Assembly: GCA_035540755.1 (NCBI GenBank)
Contig: DATLGD010000073.1
Coordinates: 1 to 16,748 of the forward strand
Reading direction: 5' to 3'
Origin: DATLGD01 sp035540755
Lineage (GTDB): Bacteria; Actinomycetota; Actinomycetes; Mycobacteriales; SCTD01
DNA length: 16,748 nt
Position 1 is the stretch's first letter; each line of letters begins with the position of its first letter. Position numbers and translations under genes: made by a program. This document shows, piece after piece, positions 1 to 8,633 of this stretch. The notes under the pieces are model-generated. The model was given only the letters and a program-made list of their open reading frames with translations. It had not been told where the DNA came from and searched no databases.

Positions 1-30
1 GGTGGTGGGCGGTGCTGGTGGTCGAGCGGA

Positions 31-462
31 CTAGGCCAGGCCGGGCAGGCCCTCCTCGTCCTGGTCGGCGAACGGGGCGTCCTGCTCGGCCTCGTAGGCG
101 CGCCAGGCCTCGGCGTCCCAGATCTCGAGCCGGGTGTTCGCCCCGACGACGACGCAGTCGCGCTGCAGGCCGGCGTACTGGCGCAGCGGCACGGGCACGG
201 TCACCCGGCCCTGCCGGTCGGGCACGTCGTCGAAGGCGCTGGCGAAGAACATCCGGCTGTAGTCCCGCACCCGCTTTGCCGTCAGCGGGGCGGCGCGCAG
301 CTGCTCGGCCTGGGCCGCGAAGTCCGACCGGCGGAACACGTAGAGGCAGTGCTCCTGCCCCTTGGTGATCACGACGCCCTCCGACAGCTCGTCCCGGAAC
401 CGGGCCGGCAGGAAGAGCCGGCCCTTGTCGTCCAGGCGCGGGGTGTGGGTGCCGAGGAACAC
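31..462 (-). CDS. mraZ: Transcriptional regulator MraZ
   Basis: MraZ is the DNA-binding first gene of the dcw cluster and, in bacteria where it has been studied, represses its own promoter. The 143-residue protein has the two tandem SpoVT-AbrB half-domains expected of the family, each with a DxxxGR-type core: Asp11-Asp12-Lys-Gly-Arg15 and Asp82-Arg-Gln-Gly-Arg86. It opens with the typical FLGTHTPRLDDKGR N-terminus. I chose the GTG at 460-462 because it gives that conserved N-terminus and has an AGGAGG ribosome site (468-473) five bases upstream. The in-frame ATG at 513 would add 17 unconserved residues. The gene reads out of the left edge. rsmH is the expected next gene, but no start codon for it is visible in bases 1-30. 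The family call is very secure. Confidence 0.96.
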   Translation of the reverse strand: MFLGTHTPRLDDKGRLFLPARFRDELSEGVVITKGQEHCLYVFRRSDFAAQAEQLRAAPLTAKRVRDYSRMFFASAFDDVPDRQGRVTVPVPLRQYAGLQRDCVVVGANTRLEIWDAEAWRAYEAEQDAPFADQDEEGLPGLA

Positions 463-481
463 GGGTCCCTCCTGTCCCTCC

Positions 482-497
482 CGTCCACCCCTGGACG
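482..497 (-). promoter_or_regulatory. Second mraZ leader hairpin near the ribosome site
   Basis: CGTCCA (482-487) and TGGACG (492-497) form a perfect 6-bp stem around a CCCC loop on the plus strand (GGGG in the transcript). It ends nine bases upstream of the AGGAGG site of mraZ (468-473), close enough to influence translation. It is short and could be chance in GC-rich DNA. Confidence 0.3.
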
Positions 498-505
498 CTG
501 GTGCA

Positions 506-540
506 GGTGCCACGGGAGCCCCTGTGCTCCCGTGCGCACC
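506..540 (-). promoter_or_regulatory. Hairpin at the predicted 5' end of the mraZ transcript
   Basis: CACGGGAGC (511-519) and GCTCCCGTG (526-534) form a perfect 9-bp stem around a six-base loop. Outside it, GGTGC (506-510) pairs with GCACC (536-540) across one bulged base. The predicted transcription start near 534 would place the inner stem at the extreme 5' end of the mRNA. It could stabilise the RNA or, as DNA, be an operator. Function is inferred only from position. Confidence 0.5.
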
Positions 541-562
541 ACATTACTCCACTTCTCCCCAC
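539..562 (-). promoter_or_regulatory. MraZ-box array: three GTGG repeats at 10-bp spacing
   Basis: Read on the minus strand, GTGG occurs at 559-562, 549-552 and 539-542, exactly 10 bp apart, with the first two extended as GTGGGG and GTGGAG. Known MraZ operators are direct TGGG-type repeats spaced by one helical turn. The array fills the spacer of the putative promoter and touches its -10 element. This is the placement expected for autorepression of mraZ and the downstream dcw genes. Confidence 0.75.
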
Positions 563-568
563 CGTCAA
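541..568 (-). promoter_or_regulatory. Putative mraZ promoter (TTGACG-16-TAATGT)
   Basis: On the minus strand, a -35-like TTGACG (563-568) is separated by 16 bp from a -10-like TAATGT (541-546), which fits the actinobacterial TAnnnT pattern. The start point would fall near 534, giving a leader of about 70 bases before the mraZ GTG. The unusually AT-rich run here stands out in very GC-rich DNA. The call rests on matching to consensus only. Confidence 0.65.
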
Positions 569-933
569 CGTCCCCCGCCGTGTCGTGCCCCCGGGGTTTC
601 CGACGTCGTCGCAGGTCAGGAGCGTGAGCACCGGGTGGAGCAGGGATCGCCACGCCGTCGTGACCGGGCAGGCAGGACGGCTGGACGCCGACCTCTGGCC
701 GGCGGAGACCCCCGGGCCGACGGCTCCGGTGGAGCGCAGTGGTGCGGCGGCCGGTCCGCCGGCAAGCGCGGCGGTGGGGGTCCCCGGGAACATCCCGGGC
801 TCGCCGGACGTCTTTCCGAGGTCCGGCCGGTGGGCGGGGCAGGTCCCCGGCCCGCCCGCGGTCCGCCCCGACCTCCGCCGGACGGCGTGCCGCCGTCGTC
901 CCGCAGTGCCAGACTCGGCTCCGACCCGTCCCC

Positions 934-950
934 GACGTCCTCAGGACGTC
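934..950. promoter_or_regulatory. 17-bp perfect palindrome upstream of moxR-like gene
   Basis: GACGTCCTCAGGACGTC has two perfect 8-bp arms around a single central base. It ends 56 bp before the GTG start of the MoxR-like gene. The compact odd-length palindrome looks like a binding site for a dimeric regulator, but I do not recognise the regulator and no promoter is clear around it. Confidence 0.35.
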
Positions 951-1006
951 TGCCCGACGCTCCCGCCCGCGAGGGCTGCGCTGCAGCCGCACAGGAGGAC
1001 CCCCAC

Positions 1007-1995
<989 letters not shown>

Positions 1996-1999
<4 letters not shown>

Positions 2000-3303
2000 G
2001 CGGCGTCGGCGCCGCGCTTGCCGGGCTCACCACGCGCGGCCGGTGCCTGCTCGCCGCCGGTGCCGCGCTGGTGGCCTGCGCGTTCCTGCTCGGGCAGCGC
2101 GACCTGCTGCGCGTCGGCGTCTTCCTGGTCGCGCTGCCGCTGGTCGCCGTCGCCGTCGTGGCCCGCACGCGCTACCGGCTGGCCTGCACCCGGCGGCTGG
2201 AACCCTCGCGGGTCGAGGCCGGGCGGACCTCGACGGTGCGGCTCCACCTCGACAACGTCTCCCGCCTGCCGAGCGGCGTGCTGCTCATGGAGGACGCGCT
2301 GCCGTACACGCTCGGCGGACGGCCCCGCTTCGTGCTCGACCGGGTCGAGCCGAACGGCGCCCGCGACGTCAGCTATCCGGCTCGGTCGGAGGTGCGGGGG
2401 CGGTTCGTCGTCGGCCCGCTCTCGGTGCGGATGACCGACCCGTTCGGCCTGTGCGAGCTGACCCGGGCCTTCGCGAGCCGGGACGAGCTGGTGGTCACGC
2501 CGGTCGTCACCGCCCTGCCGCCGGTGCGGCTCGGTGGCGACTGGGCCGGCGGGGGCGACAGCAGCGCGCGTGCCGTCGCCAGCAGCGGCGCCGACGACGT
2601 CGCCACCCGCGAGTACCGCCACGGCGACGACCTGCGCCGCGTGCACTGGCGCAGCACCGCCCGCACCGGGGAGCTGATGGTGCGGCGCGAGGAGCAGCCG
2701 TTCCAGAACCGGGCGACCCTCGTGCTCGACGGGCGGCGCTCCGCGCACCACGGCGACGGGCCGGCGTCGTCGTTCGAGTGGTCGGTGAGCGCCGTCGCGA
2801 GCATCGGGGTCGCGCTGTCGCGGGCCGGTTTCGGGCTCTCCCTGCTGCGCGAGACCGGGGCGTCGCTCGCCCCCGCCGGGCTGCCGCTGACCGAGGGGCT
2901 GCTGCTCGAGTCGCTCGCGACCGTCGCCCTGTCCCGGACCGACGACCTTGACGCGCTCGCTGAGCGGCTGCGTCGCACCGGCGGCGGCGTCCTCGTCGCC
3001 GTGCTCGGCGACCTCGACCCGGCGCAGGCCGAGCGCCTGGCCCGCGGGCGCTCGTCGCCGGGGGGCGTCGTCGTGCTCGTCGACACCGAGAGCTGGAGCT
3101 CGCGCAGCGCCTCGGCCCGCAGCGCCGCCGCGGACCGGCACGCCGCCAGCGCGGCGGTCCTGACCGGGGCCGGCTGGCGGGTGCTGCCGGTCCAGCACGG
3201 CACGACCCTGCCCTCGGTCTGGCCGCTCGCGGCCCGCCGCGGCGGCGGGCGGCCCGCCGTCGGCTTCCGGCCGTCGATCGTCCCGGCCGGAGCGCGCCCG
3301 TGA
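1996..3303 (+). CDS. DUF58 domain-containing membrane protein
   Basis: The 435-residue protein starts with two hydrophobic segments (about residues 14-34 and 38-57), followed by a soluble region. That region contains the DUF58 signature at about 205-235: arginine/glutamate, then YRHGDDLRRVHWRSTA, then the RREEQP end. DUF58 proteins occur with MoxR ATPases and membrane transglutaminases, and a VWA-like fold has been proposed for them; the biochemical role is not established. The GTG start overlaps the TGA of the MoxR gene, and its own TGA overlaps the GTG of the transglutaminase gene. The three are therefore almost certainly one transcript. A Ser/Ala-rich stretch near residues 370-385 is unremarkable. 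Confidence 0.92.
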
Positions 3304-5651
3304 CCGCCGCGACCCGTACGACGCTGCTGGCCGCGCTGGCGGTCGCGCTCACCTCGTCGGCGCTGGCCGGTGTGTACGACGGCTCGGCCTGGCTGCTGCC
3401 GGTGGTGGGCGCCGTGCTGGCGGTCGCCGCGGCCGGCCTTCTCGGCCGCCGCCTGCGCGTGCCGGCCGTGCTGCAGCCCGCCGTGGCCGTCCTCGCCACC
3501 GGCGCCTACGTCACCGTCGTCTACGCCCGCGACACGCTGAGCCTGCTGGTCGTGCCCACCGCCGAGACCGCCCGCCGCCTGGGCGACCTCCTCGGCCAGG
3601 GCCTGCTCGACGTCGACGAGCAGGCCGCCCCGGTGCCGAGCGCACCCGGCGTCGTCCTGATCGCCGTGCTCGGTGTGGCGGCCGTCGCGCTCCTGGTCGA
3701 CCTCGTCGCGGTCGCGCTGCGCCGGCCCGCTCTCGCCGGGCTGCCGCTGCTGGCGCTGCTGGCCGTCCCCTCGGGCACGCTGGAAGGCGGCGTCGGCTGG
3801 TGGCCGTTCGCCCTCGGCGCCACCGGCTGGCTGGTCCTGCTCATGGACGACGCGGGCGACCGGGTCTCGCGCTGGGGGACGACGCTCCGGGCCGGCCGCC
3901 GCGGCCCGCTCGACGAGAGCAGCCTCGGTCGGGTCGGCCGCCGCATCGGCGTCGCCGCCCTCGGCGTGGCGGTCGTCGTGCCGGCGCTCGTGCCCGGGCT
4001 CGAGGCCCGGCTGCTCTCCGGCGGCAGCGGGAGCGGGCTCGGCGGCTCGCGGACGACGGTCACCTACAACCCGATCACCGAGCTCGGCGGGCAGCTGCGG
4101 CTGCCCGAGCCGCAGCCGCTGCTGGCCTACCGCACCACCGATGCCTCCCCGGACTACCTGCGCCTGACCACGCTGGACCGGTTCGACGACGCCTCCGGGT
4201 GGTCGTCGTCGGAGCTGTCGGCCGATGTCCGACGCGACGCCGTTCGCGACGGGATCCCAGTGCCGCCGGCCGTGCGCGGTGCGCCGACCGAGCCGGTCAC
4301 CACGGCCATCCGCGTCCAGTCGCTCGGCGGGCCCTGGCTGCCGGTGCCGGCTCAGCCCACCGGCGTCGAGATCTCCGGCCCCTGGCTGTGGGACAGCACC
4401 AGCGAGACCGTCTTCTCCACGCGCGTCGACCTGTCGGAGGTCGACGAGGTCTACCGCGTGACGGCGTCCCGCGTCGTACCGGACCCGTCCGTGCTGCAAC
4501 GGGAGGGGCGTCTGCCCGAGGACGTCGCGCCGTTCGCGGTCGCGCCGCAGGTCTCGCCGTACGTCGCCGACCTCGCGCAGCAGGTCGCGGCCGGCGCCGA
4601 GACCGGCTACGACCGGGCGGCCGCGCTGCAGGCCTTCTTCCGGGACGCCTCCAACGGCTTCGTGTACTCCGAGAGCACCTCGGTGCCGGGCATCGACGCC
4701 CCGAACGCGCTGGAGACGTTCCTGCGCGGCCGGCAGGGGTTCTGCGAGCAGTACGCCTCCGCGATGGCCGCGATGGCGCGGGTCGTGGGCCTGCCGGCAC
4801 GCGTCGCCGTCGGCTTCACCCCGGGCTCCGCCCAGCCCGACGGCACCTACCTCGTGACGACGAACGAGGCGCACGCCTGGCCGGAGATCTGGTTCAGCGG
4901 CGCGGGCTGGGTGCGCTTCGAACCGACGCCGCGGGCGCAGCAGGTCACCACGCCCGGCTACACCGTGCCGCCGGTGCCGGCGGACGTGCCCGAGGTCGAC
5001 GCGCCCGCTCCTGCGCCGGACGACCCGGCCGCGCCGGCTCCTGCCCCCGCGGACCCGAACGCTCCGGACCAGCGCGGCCTCGACGAGGACGCGGCGGCCG
5101 GTGGCACGGACGGGGACCAGGGAGCGCTGCGCACCGGCCCGGTGCTCGCCACCGCCGCGCTGCTGGCCCTGCTCGCCGCGCCCGCGGGGCTGGCCGCCCT
5201 GCGCCGCCGCCGGCTGTGGCAGGAGCCCGGGCCGGCGTCGGCATGGGCCCACGTGGTGGAGGACGCCGTCGACGTCGGCCATCGCTGGCGCCCGGCGGAC
5301 TCCCCGCTCACCGCGTCCGAGCGCCTGCTGGCCGAGCGTCCGCTGGACCCGGCTGCCGCGGTCGCTCTGCGCTACCTGGCTGAGCGCCTCGACGAGGCCC
5401 GCTACGCCCGGCCCGGCGACGTCTCGCCCGCCGAGGCGGACGAGCTCAGGTCGCAGGTGGCCGAGGTCCGGCGAGGGCTGCTCGCCTCGGCTCCGCCGCG
5501 GGTGCGCTGGACGGCGCGGCTGCTGCCGGCGTCGTCGTTGCGCTGGGCGTCGTCGAGCGCCGGCGCGGCGGTGGCCGACGGGCTCGACCGCGCGGACGAC
5601 CTGCTCCAGTCCGCCGTGGCGACGGTCCGGCGACGCGTGCGACGCGCCTGA
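3300..5651 (+). CDS. TgpA-like transmembrane transglutaminase (DUF3488 / Transglut_core / DUF4129-like)
   Basis: This 783-residue protein has about six or seven N-terminal membrane segments (roughly 8-26, 32-49, 57-76, 117-140, 143-160, 166-182, 213-233). A large extracytoplasmic region follows, with a transglutaminase core. The core shows Cys482 in GFCEQYAS, His525 in NEAHAWPEIWF and an acidic residue, Glu541, in WVRFEPTP. A Pro/Ala linker (about 565-600), a last membrane segment (about 613-633) and a cytoplasmic DUF4129-like tail complete the protein. This is the TgpA-type layout. The predicted activity is thiol acyl transfer or proteolysis on cell-surface protein or peptidoglycan, but the substrate is unknown. 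The canonical third residue is often Asp; here it is Glu. The GTG start overlaps the DUF58 stop. Confidence 0.92.
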   Translation: MTAATRTTLLAALAVALTSSALAGVYDGSAWLLPVVGAVLAVAAAGLLGRRLRVPAVLQPAVAVLATGAYVTVVYARDTLSLLVVPTAETARRLGDLLGQGLLDVDEQAAPVPSAPGVVLIAVLGVAAVALLVDLVAVALRRPALAGLPLLALLAVPSGTLEGGVGWWPFALGATGWLVLLMDDAGDRVSRWGTTLRAGRRGPLDESSLGRVGRRIGVAALGVAVVVPALVPGLEARLLSGGSGSGLGGSRTTVTYNPITELGGQLRLPEPQPLLAYRTTDASPDYLRLTTLDRFDDASGWSSSELSADVRRDAVRDGIPVPPAVRGAPTEPVTTAIRVQSLGGPWLPVPAQPTGVEISGPWLWDSTSETVFSTRVDLSEVDEVYRVTASRVVPDPSVLQREGRLPEDVAPFAVAPQVSPYVADLAQQVAAGAETGYDRAAALQAFFRDASNGFVYSESTSVPGIDAPNALETFLRGRQGFCEQYASAMAAMARVVGLPARVAVGFTPGSAQPDGTYLVTTNEAHAWPEIWFSGAGWVRFEPTPRAQQVTTPGYTVPPVPADVPEVDAPAPAPDDPAAPAPAPADPNAPDQRGLDEDAAAGGTDGDQGALRTGPVLATAALLALLAAPAGLAALRRRRLWQEPGPASAWAHVVEDAVDVGHRWRPADSPLTASERLLAERPLDPAAAVALRYLAERLDEARYARPGDVSPAEADELRSQVAEVRRGLLASAPPRVRWTARLLPASSLRWASSSAGAAVADGLDRADDLLQSAVATVRRRVRRA

Positions 5652-5688
5652 GCGAAGGCGCCCGCGTGGTGCGGTCGGTCGCCGCGAC

Positions 5689-6120
5689 CTACTGGCCGCG
5701 CTCGTCCCAACGGCGCTTCCAGCGCTCCTCGAACCGGTTCAACAGCCCGCCGCCCGAGGAGGGCTTGGGCCGTGCCGGTCGGCGCGACGGAGCCGGGCCT
5801 CGCGGATCGCTCTCGGGAGCGGCGGCGACCGGGCCCTGGCCCATGCGCTTCCACGCCGTCATGGCCAGCACGAGCGCGCCGACCATGATCGCGAAGCCGG
5901 CGATGCCGATGAGGGCCTGAGGCAGACCGGGCTCGCGGGTGACCCCGACGAGGAGCACGGCGAAACCGACGGCGAAGACCAGCGCGGCCTTGACCAGGCG
6001 GCGCTTCATGTGGGTGCGCAGGTCGGTCTGGCGCACCGTGGAGGCGAACTTGGGGTCCTCCTGGTAGAGCGCACGCTCGATCTGGTCGAGCAGGCGCTGC
6101 TCGTGCTCAGAGAGCGGCAC
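5689..6120 (-). CDS. DUF3040 family membrane protein
   Basis: The 143-residue protein begins with the DUF3040 N-terminus (PLSEHEQRLLDQIERAL) and has two membrane segments (about residues 43-60 and 67-88). A basic Pro/Arg-rich tail ends in WKRRWDERGQ. DUF3040 proteins are small actinobacterial membrane proteins found near mraZ and dinB; their function is unknown. The GTG at 6118-6120 was chosen because GGAGGG lies six bases upstream and the conserved motif starts immediately after. The gene converges on the transglutaminase gene with a gap of only 37 bp, in which I see only weak inverted repeats. Confidence 0.9.
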   Translation of the reverse strand: MPLSEHEQRLLDQIERALYQEDPKFASTVRQTDLRTHMKRRLVKAALVFAVGFAVLLVGVTREPGLPQALIGIAGFAIMVGALVLAMTAWKRMGQGPVAAAPESDPRGPAPSRRPARPKPSSGGGLLNRFEERWKRRWDERGQ

Positions 6121-6193
6121 GGTGTTCCCTCCCCGAGGAGCATCCAGGAGCCGAGGCGGCCGGGCGGCCGGTCGGTGCGAGGTCCCCGTCACG

Positions 6194-6222
6194 AGGATAC
6201 GAGCCCGGAGCCCTGACGTCAC
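6194..6222 (-). promoter_or_regulatory. Possible promoter for the DUF3040 gene (GTGACG-17-TATCCT)
   Basis: On the minus strand, GTGACG (6217-6222) and TATCCT (6194-6199, TAnnnT type) are separated by 17 bp. A start near 6187 would give a leader of about 65 bases. The -35 region overlaps the palindrome TGACGTCA (6214-6221). Such matches arise by chance in GC-rich DNA, so this is tentative. Confidence 0.4.
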
Positions 6223-6410
6223 GGCGAGGACCGGATCGGATGCCGGGAACGGCGCGCCCTGGAGTCCCGATGCCGAGGGGGGCCAGTTCCGACATGCGTT
6301 CACCTGCCTGCGTCGTGCCCGAGAGTGCGCGAGTGCGCCTGCCTTCCGAGGGAGCGAGCGCCTCGTGCGAGCGGTCTTCCCGCTCCCGGGCCGCTCGACG
6401 CCTCGACCTG

Positions 6411-7676
6411 TCAACGGTCCGGAGACGGAAGTCGTGCCGGCGCGTTCGGGCCGACCGGCTCGACGAGAACGGCCGGGCGCACGGCGCCGGCGCCGAAGCG
6501 GCGCGAGGCGCGGTCGACGGCCTGCTCTGCCTCGCGCCAGCCGGCGTCCCGCTCGCCGAGCAGCAGCTGCCGGGGCGCGGTGGCGGCGTCGGTGATGCCC
6601 TCCACCCGCACGCCGACCAGCCGGAGCCGGGCCCGCTCGAGCCCGAGCGCGGTGTACAGCTGCATCGCCGTCTCGTAGACGGTGCGGCCGACATCGGTGT
6701 GCTCCTTCAGCGTGCGTGCCCGGGTGAGCGTGGTGAAGTCGGCGAACCGCACCTTGATCGAGACCGTGCGACCCACCTGGCCGGAGGCCCGCAGCCGGGC
6801 GGCGGTGCGCTCGGACAGCCGTAGCAGCTCGCGGGCGATCACCGCGGGGTCGTCGACGTCGGAGGCGAAGGTCTCCTCCGCGCCGATGCTCTTGTCCGGC
6901 TCGGACGGGACGACGACCCGCTCGTCGCGTCCCCAGGCCAGGGCCGACAGGTGCGCGCCGACCGCCGGCCCGAGCGCGCGCTGCAGCGTCGCCCGCGGGG
7001 TGTTCGCGAGGTCACCGACGGTGTGCAGGCCGAACCGGGCCAGCACCTCGCCGGTCTTCTCCCCCACACCCCACAGCGCGCCGACCGGCAGCGGGTGCAG
7101 GAAGGCGACGACGTCGTCGGCCGGCACGACGCGCAGCCCGTCGGGCTTGCAGCGGGCGCTCGCCAGCTTCGCCACGAACTTCGTGCTCGCCACCCCTACC
7201 GAGCAGGTGATGCCCTGCTCGTCCTCGACGGTGGCGCGGATCCACTCGGCCACCTGCCGCGGCGAGCCGAGCCGGCGACGGGCGCCGCGGACGTCGAGGA
7301 ACGCCTCGTCGAGGCTGAGCGGCTCGACGAGCGGGGTGATGCTGCGGAAGACCGCCATGACGCCGGCGCTGGCCCGGCTGTAGGCCTCGGGCTCAGGGCG
7401 CAGCACGGTGGCCTGCGGGCAGAGCCGCCGGGCCCGCATCATCGGCATCGCGCTGTGCACGCCGTACTGCCGCGCCTCGTAGGTCGCCGACAGCACCACG
7501 CCCCGGGTCCCCCCGCCGCCGACGATGACCGGGGTGCCGCGCAGCTCGGGACGGCACAGCAGAGAGACGCTGGCGTAGAAGGCGTCCATGTCGACGTGCA
7601 GGACATGGCAGCCGGAGTCGTCGGCTCGCGGGTCGCCGGCGGACGGTCCGGCCGGCGGGACGGCGCCGCGGCTCAC
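6411..7676 (-). CDS. dinB: DNA polymerase IV (Y-family)
   Basis: DinB polymerases bypass damaged template bases. The 421-residue protein has the Y-family catalytic carboxylates in HVDMDAFYASV (Asp29) and SLDEAFLDV (Asp123-Glu124), and the steric-gate aromatic Tyr34. It then has the thumb HhH region (WGVGEKTGEVLARFGLHTVGDLA) and a little-finger domain. QLLLGE near the C-terminus may be the sliding-clamp peptide. The GTG at 7676 gives about 20 extra residues before the conserved core; its ribosome site (AGG) is weak, so the start is the least certain point. It follows the methyltransferase gene by 30 bp and is probably co-transcribed with it. I see no LexA box directly upstream. Confidence 0.95.
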   Translation of the reverse strand: MSRGAVPPAGPSAGDPRADDSGCHVLHVDMDAFYASVSLLCRPELRGTPVIVGGGGTRGVVLSATYEARQYGVHSAMPMMRARRLCPQATVLRPEPEAYSRASAGVMAVFRSITPLVEPLSLDEAFLDVRGARRRLGSPRQVAEWIRATVEDEQGITCSVGVASTKFVAKLASARCKPDGLRVVPADDVVAFLHPLPVGALWGVGEKTGEVLARFGLHTVGDLANTPRATLQRALGPAVGAHLSALAWGRDERVVVPSEPDKSIGAEETFASDVDDPAVIARELLRLSERTAARLRASGQVGRTVSIKVRFADFTTLTRARTLKEHTDVGRTVYETAMQLYTALGLERARLRLVGVRVEGITDAATAPRQLLLGERDAGWREAEQAVDRASRRFGAGAVRPAVLVEPVGPNAPARLPSPDR

Positions 7677-7706
7677 GGCGCGACCTGGCCGGGGGCGCGC
7701 CGGCGG

Positions 7707-8513
7707 TCAGCCGGCGACGGCGACGCGCGCGGGCTTGACGGCGAGCAGGTGCAGCTGGGTGGCGAGGTCGCGGAACGGGGGGCGGGTCGACAGGGCGCGC
7801 TCGAGCGCCAGCAGCGCGGCCGAGGCACCCGGCTCGAGGTCGAGCGAGGCCGAGGGCACCAGGTCGGCCACCACCCGCACGCCGTGCACCTGCTCGAGGC
7901 CCAGCCCGGCCGCGGAGACCAGCGGCGCCAGGTCCTCCAGCGTGAAGCGGCGGGCCGTGCCGTCGCCGTCGCCCCAGCGGCCGTGCGGGTCGCTGAGCAC
8001 GTGGGCCGCCTCGTCGGGATGGCCGGCCACGGCGCGCGCGAGAACGGCGGCGTGCCGACCGGCCACCAGCAGGCTGAGCCGACCGCCCACCCGCAGCGCG
8101 GCCGCGGCGGCCGCGAGCGCCTGGCCCGGGTCGTCGACGACCTCCAGCACGCTGTGGCACAGCAGCAGGTCGGCGCTGCCGTCCGGTACGAGGGCGGCCA
8201 GGTCCTCGACGTCGCCCTGCACCCCGGTGATGCGGTCGTCGACACCCCGCTCGGCGGCGCGCCGCTGCAGTGCCGCGAGCGAGTCCGGGCTCGGGTCGAC
8301 GACGGTGACGCGGTGCCCGGCCTCCGCGAGCGGGACGGCGAACCCGCCGGTGCCCCCGCCGGCGTCGACGACGTGCAGCCCGTCTCCGGCTCCGTCGGGC
8401 GCTCCCTGCTCGGCCAGGACGGCCGACAGCACCTCCCACACCACCGCGGTGCGGGGCGTGACGGCCGGGCCGCCCGGGCCGGCTCCCACAGCAGGCGGCA
8501 GGTCTGGCGGCAC
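7707..8513 (-). CDS. Class I SAM-dependent methyltransferase
   Basis: The 268-residue protein has a Rossmann-type methyltransferase core. It shows motif I VVDAGGGTGG (about 48-57), the acidic end of strand 2 (VTVVDPSP), GDVEDL, and the motif IV-like LLLCHSVLEVVDDP. The N-terminal lead-in VTPRTAVVWEVL resembles CmoM/SmtA-like tRNA-modifying enzymes, but the substrate cannot be read from the sequence. The GTG at 8511-8513 has a strong AGGAGG six bases upstream. The gene lies 120 bp downstream of dnaE2 and 30 bp upstream of dinB, between two error-prone polymerases. Confidence 0.88.
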   Translation of the reverse strand: MPPDLPPAVGAGPGGPAVTPRTAVVWEVLSAVLAEQGAPDGAGDGLHVVDAGGGTGGFAVPLAEAGHRVTVVDPSPDSLAALQRRAAERGVDDRITGVQGDVEDLAALVPDGSADLLLCHSVLEVVDDPGQALAAAAAALRVGGRLSLLVAGRHAAVLARAVAGHPDEAAHVLSDPHGRWGDGDGTARRFTLEDLAPLVSAAGLGLEQVHGVRVVADLVPSASLDLEPGASAALLALERALSTRPPFRDLATQLHLLAVKPARVAVAG

Positions 8514-8633
8514 GGCGCTCCTCCTGCCGGCGCTGCACCGTGCGGCGCCCTCGGTCGTGGGGACGTCCGGGAGCCTAGTGAGCGGGTCGCCGGGAGACCG
8601 GCTGCGACGCGCTCGTGGTCCTGGTGGGTGCGG

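Larger units (their letters stand above)
463..1006. other. Divergent intergenic region between mraZ and the moxR-like operon
   Basis: This 544-bp stretch holds no credible gene. The reading frame upstream of moxR stays open but is Arg/Pro/Gly-rich shadow coding with no recognisable protein. The mraZ side (463-570) contains the promoter, MraZ boxes and two leader hairpins. The moxR side has inverted repeats at 783-799 (two CCCGGG copies around AACAT), 803-827 (7-bp arms) and 934-950. I found no convincing -10/-35 pair for the rightward operon. Confidence 0.7.

Noticed and set aside
1..30. The start of rsmH at the left edge.
   Set aside because: Gene order predicts it next, but no start codon or recognisable coding sequence is visible in these bases.
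463..513. The ATG at 513 as the mraZ start.
   Set aside because: It adds 17 residues not typical of MraZ and would translate through the ribosome site that precedes the conserved GTG.
362..1006. A 5' extension of the MoxR-like gene by about 215 codons.
   Set aside because: It is Arg/Pro/Gly-rich with no family similarity, runs over the mraZ 5' end and promoter, and is unnecessary given the well-placed GTG and AGGAGG at 993-1009.
2373..5282. A long minus-strand frame antisense to the DUF58 and transglutaminase genes.
   Set aside because: It has no recognisable domain and is the low-complexity product of third-position GC bias opposite two clear genes.
6323..6338. A tandem GAGTGCGC direct repeat between dinB and the DUF3040 gene.
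   Set aside because: Two 8-bp copies in GC-rich DNA with no promoter relation are within chance expectation.
8572..8577. A TAGGCT -10-like sequence upstream of the methyltransferase gene.
   Set aside because: No acceptable -35 lies at 16-18 bp spacing, so a separate promoter is not supported.
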